The notes below the pieces were generated by a model that did not search any database, was not told the DNA's origin, and was given only the letters and a program-made list of their open reading frames with translations. Source: Elusimicrobiota bacterium (GTDB lineage: Bacteria; Elusimicrobiota; Elusimicrobia; UBA1565). Taken from it: a DNA stretch of 64,000 nt. The position numbers and the translations under genes were made by a program. This document shows, piece by piece, positions 34,142 to 42,578 of this stretch. The first letter of the stretch is position 1. Each line of letters opens with the position of its first letter. Location of the stretch: NCBI GenBank assembly GCA_016196755.1, contig JACPXC010000007.1:1-64000 (forward strand), written 5' to 3'.

Positions 34142-37100
34142 TCACGGCTCTACCGCCCCTTTCTTGGCGAAGAGATCGCTCTTGGTCTCCTTGAAGGTAT
34201 TGTCGAGCGCCACGGCTTTTTCGGCCAGGGCCAAGGCCTGCATCTCGTCGCCCAGCTTGAGCGTAACGCGCGCCAGGTTCATGACGATCCCGGCGTCCTC
34301 GGGGTCCGCGACGGCCGCCCGCTTGATGTAATCGAGCGCCTCGCCGTAGCGCCCGGCTTGGAGGGCCAAGCCCCCCAGGTTATTGAGGGCCCCGGCATGG
34401 CCGCGGTCGAACTCGAGCACGCGCTTGAAGGCCTTCTCGGCGTCGCCCTTGCGCCCGTGCTGCGCCTCCACCATACCCACGAGGTTGAGGCGGGCGGACG
34501 TCTCGCCGTCGGCGTCGAGCTGGGCCTTGAGGATTGCGGACTGGCTCTTGTAGCGCGCGGCCACGAGCTCTTGGGCCGCGGAGTCGAAGCGGCGCTTCAG
34601 ATCGCCCGCGTCCGGGTCCGGCACGACGGCGCGGTCCTCGTTTGGAAGCGTCGGCGGCTCGTAGACCTTGGCGGCCTCGCTCTGGTCTATGATGGAAGCC
34701 TTGCCGGCCGCGGACATCTCCTTATACGCGAAGGCGGCCTTTCGCACCGCATCCTCGAAGGGCTGGCCGACCATCGTCATCTCGATGGGCAGCCACATGG
34801 TCCCCTGGTAAGCCACCAGCCACTCCTCGGGCAAGCCGGCTTCGAAGGCGTCCCGGGCGCCGGTGTCGAACATCATCGCCATGTGGCCCGGATAGTCGAG
34901 CAGGACGCTCTTGACCGGGGCGTTCTCCAAGAGGGAGACCATCAGCACCGAGAGGTCGTCGCATTCCCCGGACTTGTATTCGAACGTGTCGCGCGGGAAC
35001 TGGGAGTAGTCGACCGGGAAGGCCGGGTCCTCGGAAAGCTTCTCGTACGGGTTGTTGGCGCTGGCGAGGAAACGCATCCCCACGGCACCCAGCGCCGACC
35101 AAAGGCGCATCGCCTTGATGACGTTGACCGGCAGGAGCGCCGTCCCTTTGGGCGCGGGGAGCGGGTCGCGGAGCACGTCCGCGGCGAACTTCTTCACCGG
35201 CCGGTCGTTGACGGTCACGAAGTTGGCGATGCGCCGCGGGTCCTCCCACGTGATCGCGCGGTAGGAGTAGAGGCGCAGCGGCAAGGCCAGTGAGACGTCT
35301 CGCTTCTGGCCCTTCTCGAAGTAGGTCAGCGTGACCTCGGCCTGGATCGGCGTGTCCTCGCTGATATTGAGGATCTTGTTGTTTAGCGTCGCCACCAGCG
35401 GGAACTCGGCCTTCTCCTTGGCCGCGAGCCGCTCGACGGTCTTCTCGGTGGCGAAGTCCATGAAGTCCTTGAGGCGGAAAGAGATCTTGACCTTCTCGAA
35501 CGCCACGTTGAGGTTGTTCTGGATGACCACCTTGCCGACCGGGTTCGACTGATACCACTTGTACTTCGAGGCGAAGATGTTGCCGAGCGTCACCGTCGAG
35601 ATCTCGACCGGCGCCACGTTAAACGAGCCGGGCACGAAGACCTCGACCGAACGCGAGGCCGGGCCTACGTCGCCGTTGGCGGCCTCGACGGCGGCCTTGT
35701 ACCAGTAGGACTTATAGGCTTCGACGGCCGCGTCCTTGAAGGTCGGCTTCGGGGAGACGCCCAGCGCCGCCCACGGGCCGCCGGGCTGGGTGGCGCGCAG
35801 GACGCGGTACTTGGAGGCCCAGGGGTCGGCCGAGGGCTCCCAATCGAGCACGATCTCGCCGTCGAAGGTCTTAGTCGAGATGGCCGGCGGCGGGGCCAGG
35901 CGGGGCTTCAAGGCGAACGCCGCGACGCGTTGGCGCCCGGGGTCGGAGATCATGAGCTCCGAGCCCGACACGGCCAGGTCCGTGGGCTCGCCGAGGCTGC
36001 GCTCGCCCTGGCCGCCCGAGAAGAAGTTGGTGACCCAGCGGCCTTCGCGATCGAACACCGCGACGCGCTTGCGGCCGCGGTCGAGGACGTAGAGCCAGCT
36101 GCGGCCGTCGTAAGCCAGGGAGACCGGCTCGTCGAACTGGGCGACCCCGTCGCCCTCCTCGCCCCAGGACTTGAGGTAGCCGCCCGAGGGCTCGCACTTG
36201 AGGACCTTCTTGAGGCCGGCGTCGAGCACGTAGATGAAGCCGGCCTCGTCCCAGGCCACGGCCACCGGCTTCTGCAGCTCGTAGGGGCCGACCATGGGCC
36301 CGAAGGAGGTCAGAAACGAGCCGTCGGGACCGAAAACGCTGACCCGACGGTTGCCGGTCTCGGCCACGTACACCGAACCCTTCTCATTGACCGCCATGCC
36401 GGCCGCGCCCTTCACGCGTCCTTCTTTCTTTTTGGAGGCGAAGAAGCCCTCGGCGGCCCCGAAGTTGGACTTGTGCATGCCGTCGAGGCCGAAGGAGAGG
36501 ATCTTGTCGCCCGAGTCGTCGGACACGAACAGGCCCCACTTCGGGCTGACGACGATGCCGGCCGCCGAGCGGATCGAAGACTCGCCCTTGGACTCGGTCC
36601 CGCCGATGCGGCGCGTCTCTTGGCCGCCTTTGAACACGGCGACCTGACGCGACTTGGGGATCCAGGCGAAGAGCTCGCCGCCCGCGGAGGCCAGCGCGCC
36701 GGCGATGACCGGGATGACCCGCGTCGGCCCGGCCACCAGAAGCTTGGTCTCGACGTTCATGCGCACGCGCTCGGTCTTGAGCTTGTTCTGCAGCGCCACG
36801 CGCTGCAGGCGCTTGTTGCCGACGTCGGCGATGAGCAGCACGCCCCGATCGTCGACCCCGATCCCGCCCGCCTTGCGGAACTGGCCCTTCGCCTTGCCCT
36901 CGGTGCCGAAGCCGCCCAGGACGATGCCGTCCGGACCGACCTCCTTGACCTTGCCGCGGCCCGGATCGATCATATAGAGGAAGCCGTACTCATCGAGCGC
37001 GAAATCGGAGCCGTGGAGCTGGAAGTTCTTGACGTGCTTGGTGCGCGCGTCGAACTTCTGGACGCGCTCGTTGCCCTCGTCGAGCACGTAGACGTTGTCC

Positions 37101-37636
37101 ATCGCGTCGACCGCGATGCGGCCCGGCTTCTTGAACTGGCCGTTCTCCTTGCCGGAGGCGCCGAAGCCGAACAGGAACACGCCCTCCGAGGTGAAGGCCT
37201 GGACGCGGTCGTTTCCGGTGTCGGAGACCCAGACCCGGCCGTCGAGGCCTACCGCCACCGAGCGGGGCTTGGAGAGGCGCCCTGGGTCGGAGCCCTTCTC
37301 GCCGATGACGCGCAGGAGCTTTCCGTCCTGCGCGAAGACCGCCACGCGCGAGTTGCCGGTGTCGGCCACGTAGACCTCGCCGGCGGGCCCGAGCGCCAAG
37401 CCCTGGGGGTTGGAGAGCTCGCCCTGCCCGATCGTCGTCAGAGGACGGCCGTCGGCGGCGAGGACCTGGAGCGCTCCCTTGCGGTCGTCGAGCCAATAGA
37501 GACGGTCGTCGGCGCCGGTCAGAGCGGCCCCGCCTTGGATGAACTCGAGGGTCAGGGGCTCGCGAAACTCGATGAAGTCGTAGGCGGCGGCGGGACGGGA
37601 GGCGAGGAGGACGGCGAGGGCTAAGAGGCTTCTCAT
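34142..37636 (-). CDS. large secreted NHL-propeller / FN3 / transglutaminase-like / TPR protein
   Basis: A 1164-residue exported protein (signal MRSLLALAVLLASRPAAA). About residues 25-620 are NHL repeats (QGLALGPAGEVYVADTGNSRVAVF and many similar), enough for two six-bladed propellers. A fibronectin-III-like domain follows at about 625-710, then a strand-rich domain, then a transglutaminase-like segment with SGECDDLSVLMVSLLE (Cys892) and YPGHMAMMFD (His918). The last 130 residues are TPRs. Such a protein could act as an extracellular scaffold with cysteine peptidase or cross-linking activity. It ends the seven-gene uvrD operon by ATGA overlap with gatB. Confidence 0.8.
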   Translation of the reverse strand: MRSLLALAVLLASRPAAAYDFIEFREPLTLEFIQGGAALTGADDRLYWLDDRKGALQVLAADGRPLTTIGQGELSNPQGLALGPAGEVYVADTGNSRVAVFAQDGKLLRVIGEKGSDPGRLSKPRSVAVGLDGRVWVSDTGNDRVQAFTSEGVFLFGFGASGKENGQFKKPGRIAVDAMDNVYVLDEGNERVQKFDARTKHVKNFQLHGSDFALDEYGFLYMIDPGRGKVKEVGPDGIVLGGFGTEGKAKGQFRKAGGIGVDDRGVLLIADVGNKRLQRVALQNKLKTERVRMNVETKLLVAGPTRVIPVIAGALASAGGELFAWIPKSRQVAVFKGGQETRRIGGTESKGESSIRSAAGIVVSPKWGLFVSDDSGDKILSFGLDGMHKSNFGAAEGFFASKKKEGRVKGAAGMAVNEKGSVYVAETGNRRVSVFGPDGSFLTSFGPMVGPYELQKPVAVAWDEAGFIYVLDAGLKKVLKCEPSGGYLKSWGEEGDGVAQFDEPVSLAYDGRSWLYVLDRGRKRVAVFDREGRWVTNFFSGGQGERSLGEPTDLAVSGSELMISDPGRQRVAAFALKPRLAPPPAISTKTFDGEIVLDWEPSADPWASKYRVLRATQPGGPWAALGVSPKPTFKDAAVEAYKSYWYKAAVEAANGDVGPASRSVEVFVPGSFNVAPVEISTVTLGNIFASKYKWYQSNPVGKVVIQNNLNVAFEKVKISFRLKDFMDFATEKTVERLAAKEKAEFPLVATLNNKILNISEDTPIQAEVTLTYFEKGQKRDVSLALPLRLYSYRAITWEDPRRIANFVTVNDRPVKKFAADVLRDPLPAPKGTALLPVNVIKAMRLWSALGAVGMRFLASANNPYEKLSEDPAFPVDYSQFPRDTFEYKSGECDDLSVLMVSLLENAPVKSVLLDYPGHMAMMFDTGARDAFEAGLPEEWLVAYQGTMWLPIEMTMVGQPFEDAVRKAAFAYKEMSAAGKASIIDQSEAAKVYEPPTLPNEDRAVVPDPDAGDLKRRFDSAAQELVAARYKSQSAILKAQLDADGETSARLNLVGMVEAQHGRKGDAEKAFKRVLEFDRGHAGALNNLGGLALQAGRYGEALDYIKRAAVADPEDAGIVMNLARVTLKLGDEMQALALAEKAVALDNTFKETKSDLFAKKGAVEP

Positions 37637-39066
37637 GAGGCTAGCTTCTCCTTAATCAGTCTGTTGACCAGGGCCGGGTTGGCCTTGCCGCGGGAGAGCT
37701 TCATGACGGCGCCGACCAGGGAGCCGATGGCGGCCTCCTTGCCGGCGCGCACGTCGGCGGCCGCCTTGGGGTTGCCATCCAGGGCCGCGTCGACCCAGGC
37801 GCGCAGTTCGCCCTCGTCGGAAACCTGGGTGAGGCCGAGCTCGGCGACGAGCTCGGCGGGCTTCTTGCCGGTCTCCCAGGCCCGCGCGAAGACCTCCTTG
37901 CCGGCCTTGCCCGAGATCTTGCCGGAGACCACCATCGTCACGACCTCGGCCAGCATCTCGGGGGTGACGGGGACCGCGGCGAGGTCGGCCTTCTCGGCCT
38001 TGACCCGGGCCATGAAGTCGGACTGGACCCAGTTCGCCGCGGCCTTGGCCGCGGGGCGGCCGGCGACAGACACCACGCGCTCGAAATAGTCGGCCAGCGG
38101 CCGCTCGGCGGTCATCACACCAGAATCATAGTCGGATAGTCCGAACTCCGCCATGAAGCGCGCCTTGCGCGCGGCCGGCAGCTCGGGGAGGCCGGCGCGC
38201 AGGCGGGCTACCCATGCCTCCTCGGCGACCAACGGCACGAGGTCGGGCTCGGGGAAATAGCGGTAGTCGTGCGCTTCTTCCTTCGAGCGCATCGGCTCGG
38301 TCCGGTTGGCGGCTACGTCCCAGAGCCGGGTCTCCTGGACGACCGTCCCCCCTCCCTCGAGGACGCCGGCCTGGCGGGCGGCCTCGTGGACGATGGCGTC
38401 GCGGACGGCGCGAAAGGAGTTGAGGTTCTTGATCTCGACGCGCGTCCCGAAGGCGGCGTCCGGGCGGCGGATCGAGACGTTGGCGTCGCAGCGCAGTTCG
38501 CCCTTCTCCATGTCGCAGTGGGAGATCCCGCCGAACTGGAGCACGGCCTTGAGGTTGGTCAGGTAGTCGAAGGCCTCCTCGGCCGTCCGCATGTCGGCCT
38601 CGGAGACGATCTCGATGAGCGGGACCCCCGCGCGGTTGAAGTCGACGAGCGAGTAGGGCAGCTCCTCGGAGCCGATGGCGTGCAGGAGCTTCCCCGCGTC
38701 CTCCTCCATGTGGATGCGATGGATGCGCACGGTCTTGTCCGCGATGGCGAGCTTCCCGTCGCGCGAGAACGGCAGCTCGTACTGCGAGACCTGATAGCCC
38801 TTGGGCAGGTCGGGGTAGAAGTAGTTCTTGCGCGCGAACACCGAGCGCTCGGCCAGGCGGCACTCGAGAGCCATCGCGGCCTGGAAGGCCAGCTCGACGG
38901 CGGCCCGGTTGAGGACCGGCAGCACGCCCGGCTGGCCGGTGCAGACCGGGCAGATGAAGCGGTTGGCGGGCTGGCCGAAGGAGCCCGTGGGACAGCCGCA
39001 GAACAGCTTGGTGCGCGTGCCGAGCTGGCAGTGCACCTCGAGGCCGATGACGGTCTCCCAGCTCAC
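37633..39066 (-). CDS. gatB: aspartyl/glutamyl-tRNA amidotransferase subunit B
   Basis: A 477-residue protein from GTG 39066, which overlaps the Nudix stop as GTGA. Marks: TVIGLEVHCQLGTRTKLFCGC, CPVCTGQPGVLPVLN (zinc cysteines), KNYFYPDLPKGYQVSQYE, HMEEDAGKLLH, VDFNRAGVPLIEIVSE and the C-terminal YqeY-like tail. GatB binds the misacylated tRNA and activates its carboxylate with ATP so that ammonia from GatA converts Glu- or Asp-tRNA to Gln- or Asn-tRNA. Confidence 0.95.
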   Translation of the reverse strand: MSWETVIGLEVHCQLGTRTKLFCGCPTGSFGQPANRFICPVCTGQPGVLPVLNRAAVELAFQAAMALECRLAERSVFARKNYFYPDLPKGYQVSQYELPFSRDGKLAIADKTVRIHRIHMEEDAGKLLHAIGSEELPYSLVDFNRAGVPLIEIVSEADMRTAEEAFDYLTNLKAVLQFGGISHCDMEKGELRCDANVSIRRPDAAFGTRVEIKNLNSFRAVRDAIVHEAARQAGVLEGGGTVVQETRLWDVAANRTEPMRSKEEAHDYRYFPEPDLVPLVAEEAWVARLRAGLPELPAARKARFMAEFGLSDYDSGVMTAERPLADYFERVVSVAGRPAAKAAANWVQSDFMARVKAEKADLAAVPVTPEMLAEVVTMVVSGKISGKAGKEVFARAWETGKKPAELVAELGLTQVSDEGELRAWVDAALDGNPKAAADVRAGKEAAIGSLVGAVMKLSRGKANPALVNRLIKEKLAS

Positions 39067-39476
39067 GACAGGGCCCCCAGCGCGCGCATCTTCTCGATGA
39101 GGCGCAAGTCGGCCGGGTACTCGAGGAGCTTCTTGGCCCCGCCGTAGCCCAGCCAGCGCAGGCCGAAGATCTCGTCTTCGTCGGGACGGCCGACCTTGCG
39201 GACGGGCTCCATCCAATACCAGCGCACGCGCTTCTTGACCGGCCGTCCCTTGCGCGTGAAGGAGTAGCGCGCCAGGGCCAGGGGAGCCTTCACCCGGCAC
39301 TCGAGGCCGGTCTCCTCGCGGACCTCGCGCAGGGCCGCGGCGCGCGGCGTCTCGCCCGGGTCGAGGTGCCCCTTGGGGAAGGTCCAGACCAGCTCGCCGG
39401 AGAGTTTCTTCATCCGGATGACGAGGACCTTGCCGCCCTTGGTGGTCACCCCGCCGGCGGAGTATTCGTGCTTCAT
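39063..39476 (-). CDS. Nudix hydrolase
   Basis: A 137-residue protein with a perfect Nudix box, GHLDPGETPRAAALREVREETGL (about residues 36-58), following FPKG. The N-terminus SAGGVTTKGGKVLVI fits the diadenosine-tetraphosphate / nucleotide-clearing Nudix group. It removes a nucleoside-diphosphate-linked moiety; the exact substrate is not readable. Four-base overlaps with gatA and gatB place it between amidotransferase genes, so processing of an aminoacyl or nucleotide by-product is conceivable but unproven. Confidence 0.9.
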   Translation of the reverse strand: MKHEYSAGGVTTKGGKVLVIRMKKLSGELVWTFPKGHLDPGETPRAAALREVREETGLECRVKAPLALARYSFTRKGRPVKKRVRWYWMEPVRKVGRPDEDEIFGLRWLGYGGAKKLLEYPADLRLIEKMRALGALS

Positions 39477-40936
39477 AGCGCGGGCGCGCCCTTGAAGAGC
39501 CCCGCTTCCTCGACCGCGCGCGCGGCGCGCACGAGCAGGTGGTCCTCGCCGGACCGGGCCATGAACTGGACGCCCAGCGGCAGGCCCGAGGCGGAGAGCC
39601 CGGCCGGCACCGAGACGCCGCCCACCCCGGCCAGATTGCAGGGCAGGGTGAAGACGTCGGAGAGGTACATCTGGAGAGGATCGTCGGTCTTCTCGCCGAA
39701 GCGGAAGGCGGGGCCGGGGGTGGTCGGCGTGACGAGCAGGTCGACCTCGCCGAACGCGGCGTCGAAGTCAGCCTTGATGAGGGTGCGGACCTTCTGGGCC
39801 TTCAAGTAGTAGGCGTCGTAGTAGCCGGAGGACAGCGCGTAGGCGCCGAGCATGATGCGGCGCTTCACCTCGGGACCGAAGCCCGCCCCGCGGCTCTCCT
39901 CGTAGAGCTCGAGCAGGCTGCCGCCGGGCCCGGTCTTGCGCGGCCCGAAGCGCACCCCGTCGAAGCGCGAGAGGTTCGAGGAGGCCTCCGACGGCGCGAT
40001 GATGTAGTAGACGCTCAGCGCGTAGCGCGTGTGGGGCATCCCCACATCGCGGACCACGGCGCCCCGGGCCTTGAGGGCGTCGAGCGAGGCGTCGAGGGCG
40101 CGGCGCATGTCGGGCTCGAGGCCGGATTCCAGGTATTCGCGCGGCAGGCCCAGGCGCAGGCCCTTCAAGTCCCCCGCGCTCTCGGCCAGGTAGTCGCGCG
40201 CCGGGCCGGGCAGCGAGGTCGAGTCCTTGGGGTCGTGGCCGCCGATGACCGAGAGCGCCAGCGCCGCGTCGTCGGCCGACCGGGCCAGCGGTCCGATCTG
40301 GTCGAGCGAGGAGGCGAAGGCCACGAGGCCATAGCGCGAGACCGCGCCGTAAGTAGGCTTGAGGCCGACGATACCGCAGAGCGCGCCGGGCTGGCGGATC
40401 GAGCCGCCGGTGTCCGAGCCCAGGGCCAAGGGGGCCATGCCGGCCGCCACGGCCGCCGCCGAGCCGCCCGAGGAGCCGCCGGGGACGCGCTCCAGGTCCC
40501 AGGGGTTGCGGGTCGGGAAGTAGGCCGAGTTCTCGGTAGAGGAGCCCATCGCGAACTCGTCCATGTTGGTCTTGCCGAGGATGACGGCGTCGGCGGCCTT
40601 GAGCCGCTCGGTCACCGTGGCGTCGTAAGGCGCGGCGTAGCCCTCGAGGATGCGCGAAGCGCAGCTCGTCTGGGCGCCGGTCAGGCAGATGTTGTCCTTG
40701 AGCGCCACCGGGACGCCGGCCAGGCTCCCTAGCGGCTTGCCCGCGGCGCGCTTGGCGTCGACGGCTTCCGCCGCGGCCATCGCCTCCGCGCCCAGCACCT
40801 TGAGGAAGGCCTGCACCTTGGGGTCGACCGCGGCGACGCGGGCGAGGTGGGCGTCGGCTACGGCCCGGGCGGTGAACTCGCCCTTACGGACGCCGTCGGC
40901 CAGCGCGCGGGCGGAGAGCTCGGTCAGCGCGCTCAT
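39473..40936 (-). CDS. gatA: aspartyl/glutamyl-tRNA amidotransferase subunit A
   Basis: A 487-residue amidase-signature enzyme of normal length. The Ser-cisSer-Lys triad is Lys80 (VALKDN), Ser155 (GGSSGGS) and Ser179 (SDTGGSIRQPG). It releases ammonia from glutamine and channels it to GatB. gatC, gatA and gatB are all in this operon, though separated by a TPR gene and a Nudix gene. Confidence 0.96.
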   Translation of the reverse strand: MSALTELSARALADGVRKGEFTARAVADAHLARVAAVDPKVQAFLKVLGAEAMAAAEAVDAKRAAGKPLGSLAGVPVALKDNICLTGAQTSCASRILEGYAAPYDATVTERLKAADAVILGKTNMDEFAMGSSTENSAYFPTRNPWDLERVPGGSSGGSAAAVAAGMAPLALGSDTGGSIRQPGALCGIVGLKPTYGAVSRYGLVAFASSLDQIGPLARSADDAALALSVIGGHDPKDSTSLPGPARDYLAESAGDLKGLRLGLPREYLESGLEPDMRRALDASLDALKARGAVVRDVGMPHTRYALSVYYIIAPSEASSNLSRFDGVRFGPRKTGPGGSLLELYEESRGAGFGPEVKRRIMLGAYALSSGYYDAYYLKAQKVRTLIKADFDAAFGEVDLLVTPTTPGPAFRFGEKTDDPLQMYLSDVFTLPCNLAGVGGVSVPAGLSASGLPLGVQFMARSGEDHLLVRAARAVEEAGLFKGAPAL

Positions 40937-42294
40937 TTGAGGAACATGAACTCACCCGGACCTGACGGGCTGTCGCCCTCGCCGGGCAGGATGTCGGGGC
41001 GCGGCTTGGCCGTCCGCCGGGACGCCTGGGCGGGCGACCGAGCGCTACCGCGAGGAAGTGCCGCCTCCGAGTCCGTGGGGGCGGCCTCGTCCGGCGGCGC
41101 GTCGGGCTCGTCCGACTTCTCACCGGCGTTGGAGACCGTGCCGACGACCGGCATGGCGTCGCGCGAGGAGGGCTTACCGCCCCGCGTCCGCAGCATGGAC
41201 GTGCCCGCCGGGTCCGGCTCGTCCTCGGGCAGAGGCGGAGGCGCGGGGAGGTCGGGCTGGGCGGCGATGCCGGCGTCGTCGGCCAGCTCCCCGGCGGTCC
41301 TCCCCGAGAGGCCCTTGCCGGGGGTCCCGGTGATCTCGACGTCGGAGTCCACGGCCTGGCCGGGCTCGCTCGAGGCGATGCGGGCGATCTGGGAGTCGAT
41401 CTGGGCCGCCTTCTCAGGGGCCAGCACTTTGGCGCGCTTAAGATCCGAGAGGGCCGAGCCCTTGTCGCCGAGCTCGGCCCGGGCCACGCCGCGGTTGGCC
41501 AGGGCCAGCGCGTTCTTGGGGTTGAGCTGGATGACACGCTCGAGGTCCTTGAGCGCGCCCTTGACGTCGCCGGCGCCGTAGAGGGCGTTGGAGCGGAAAT
41601 AGAGCGCCTGCTCGAAGTCGGGGTGAAACTCGAGGAAGTTGGTCAGGTCGGGGATGGCCTTGCGCCACTCCTTGAGGTCCCGGTAGGCTCGGCCGCGGTA
41701 ATAGAACGCCCAGCGGAACTCGGGGGCCAGCTTGATGGCCTTCGAGTAGTCGTCGACGGCCTTGCGGTGGTTCTTCATCTTCTCGAGCACCGTGCCGCGG
41801 ACGATATAGATCGCCGCGGCGTCGGGCTTCAGGCGCGCGGCGATGTTGAGGTTGGTCAGAGCGTCCTTGAGGCGCTCCTGCGAGGATCGCACGCTGCCCA
41901 TGCCGAAGTAGGCCAGGGACAGGCGATTCTCGCGCCGGGCCGCGGCCATGAAGTCCTGGGCGGCCGGCTCGAGTTCGCGGCGCACGAAGCGCGCGAAGCC
42001 GCGCGCCGCGAAGGACTCGGCGTCCTTTGGGGTCAGGGAGACCGCAAGCGCCGCGTCGCGCCGGGCGCCCGCCACGTCGCCGGTCGTCCAGAGGCAGATC
42101 GAGCGCAGGCCGGAGGCGGTCTTCCAACCGGGCGACTTTTCGAGCGCCTCGGTCAGCGCCTCGACGGCGTCGTCGAAGCGCGCCGACATGTAGGCGTCGA
42201 GGCCGCGGCGCAGGTCGTTGTGCGCGGCGGAGACGCCCTTCTGGGCGCGCGCCGGGGCCGCCGCGGCGAGCAAGAGCGCCAGCGCCAACCTCAC
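40933..42294 (-). CDS. secreted TPR protein carrying the in-frame dispersed repeat
   Basis: A 453-residue product from GTG 42294 with a signal peptide (MRLALALLLAAAAPARAQ). About residues 25-290 are seven or eight TPRs (AHNDLRRGLDAYMSARFDDAV and so on). The C-terminal 150 residues are acidic, Pro-rich and disordered, and contain DSEAALPRGSARSPAQA, encoded by a copy of the 40-base repeat also present in the endonuclease genes at 61-63 kb. Four-base overlaps with gatC and gatA put an exported protein inside a tRNA-amidation operon. Function unknown. Confidence 0.8.
   Translation of the reverse strand: MRLALALLLAAAAPARAQKGVSAAHNDLRRGLDAYMSARFDDAVEALTEALEKSPGWKTASGLRSICLWTTGDVAGARRDAALAVSLTPKDAESFAARGFARFVRRELEPAAQDFMAAARRENRLSLAYFGMGSVRSSQERLKDALTNLNIAARLKPDAAAIYIVRGTVLEKMKNHRKAVDDYSKAIKLAPEFRWAFYYRGRAYRDLKEWRKAIPDLTNFLEFHPDFEQALYFRSNALYGAGDVKGALKDLERVIQLNPKNALALANRGVARAELGDKGSALSDLKRAKVLAPEKAAQIDSQIARIASSEPGQAVDSDVEITGTPGKGLSGRTAGELADDAGIAAQPDLPAPPPLPEDEPDPAGTSMLRTRGGKPSSRDAMPVVGTVSNAGEKSDEPDAPPDEAAPTDSEAALPRGSARSPAQASRRTAKPRPDILPGEGDSPSGPGEFMFLK
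41029..41068 (-). repeat. copy of the 40-base in-frame dispersed repeat
   Basis: Minus strand: starts GGAGGCGGCACTTCCTCGCG and ends TAGCGCTCGGTCGCCCGCC, with one base between. 38 of 40 bases match the copies at 61742 and 61793. Read in the frame EAALPRGSARS within the TPR protein. Confidence 0.85.
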
Positions 42295-42578
42295 TCGATC
42301 ACCTTCGGCACCTTCACGTAGGGGCCTTCGCGCTCCGGGGCGTTGGCGAGAATGCGCTCGCGGTCCGTCTCCGGGGCCGGGACGTCGGGGCGCAGGACGT
42401 TGGTCAGGCCCAGGGCGTGCGCGGTGGGCTGGACTTTCTCGGTGTCGAGCGCGGCGAGGTCGGCCATGTGCTCGAGGACCCGGTCCATCTGGCCCGCGAA
42501 GCGGGTCAGCTCGGCGTCCGAGAGCTTGAGGCGCGCCAAGCGCGCGACCTTGCGCACCGCCTCGGCGCCGAGGCTCAT
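42291..42578 (-). CDS. gatC: aspartyl/glutamyl-tRNA amidotransferase subunit C
   Basis: A 95-residue protein, the normal GatC length. VRKVARLARLKLSDAELTRFAGQMDRVLEHM and VQPTAHALGLTNVLRPDVP are the conserved blocks that thread between GatA and GatB. Start overlaps the uvrD stop and its stop overlaps the TPR start, each by four bases. Confidence 0.93.
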   Translation of the reverse strand: MSLGAEAVRKVARLARLKLSDAELTRFAGQMDRVLEHMADLAALDTEKVQPTAHALGLTNVLRPDVPAPETDRERILANAPEREGPYVKVPKVIE

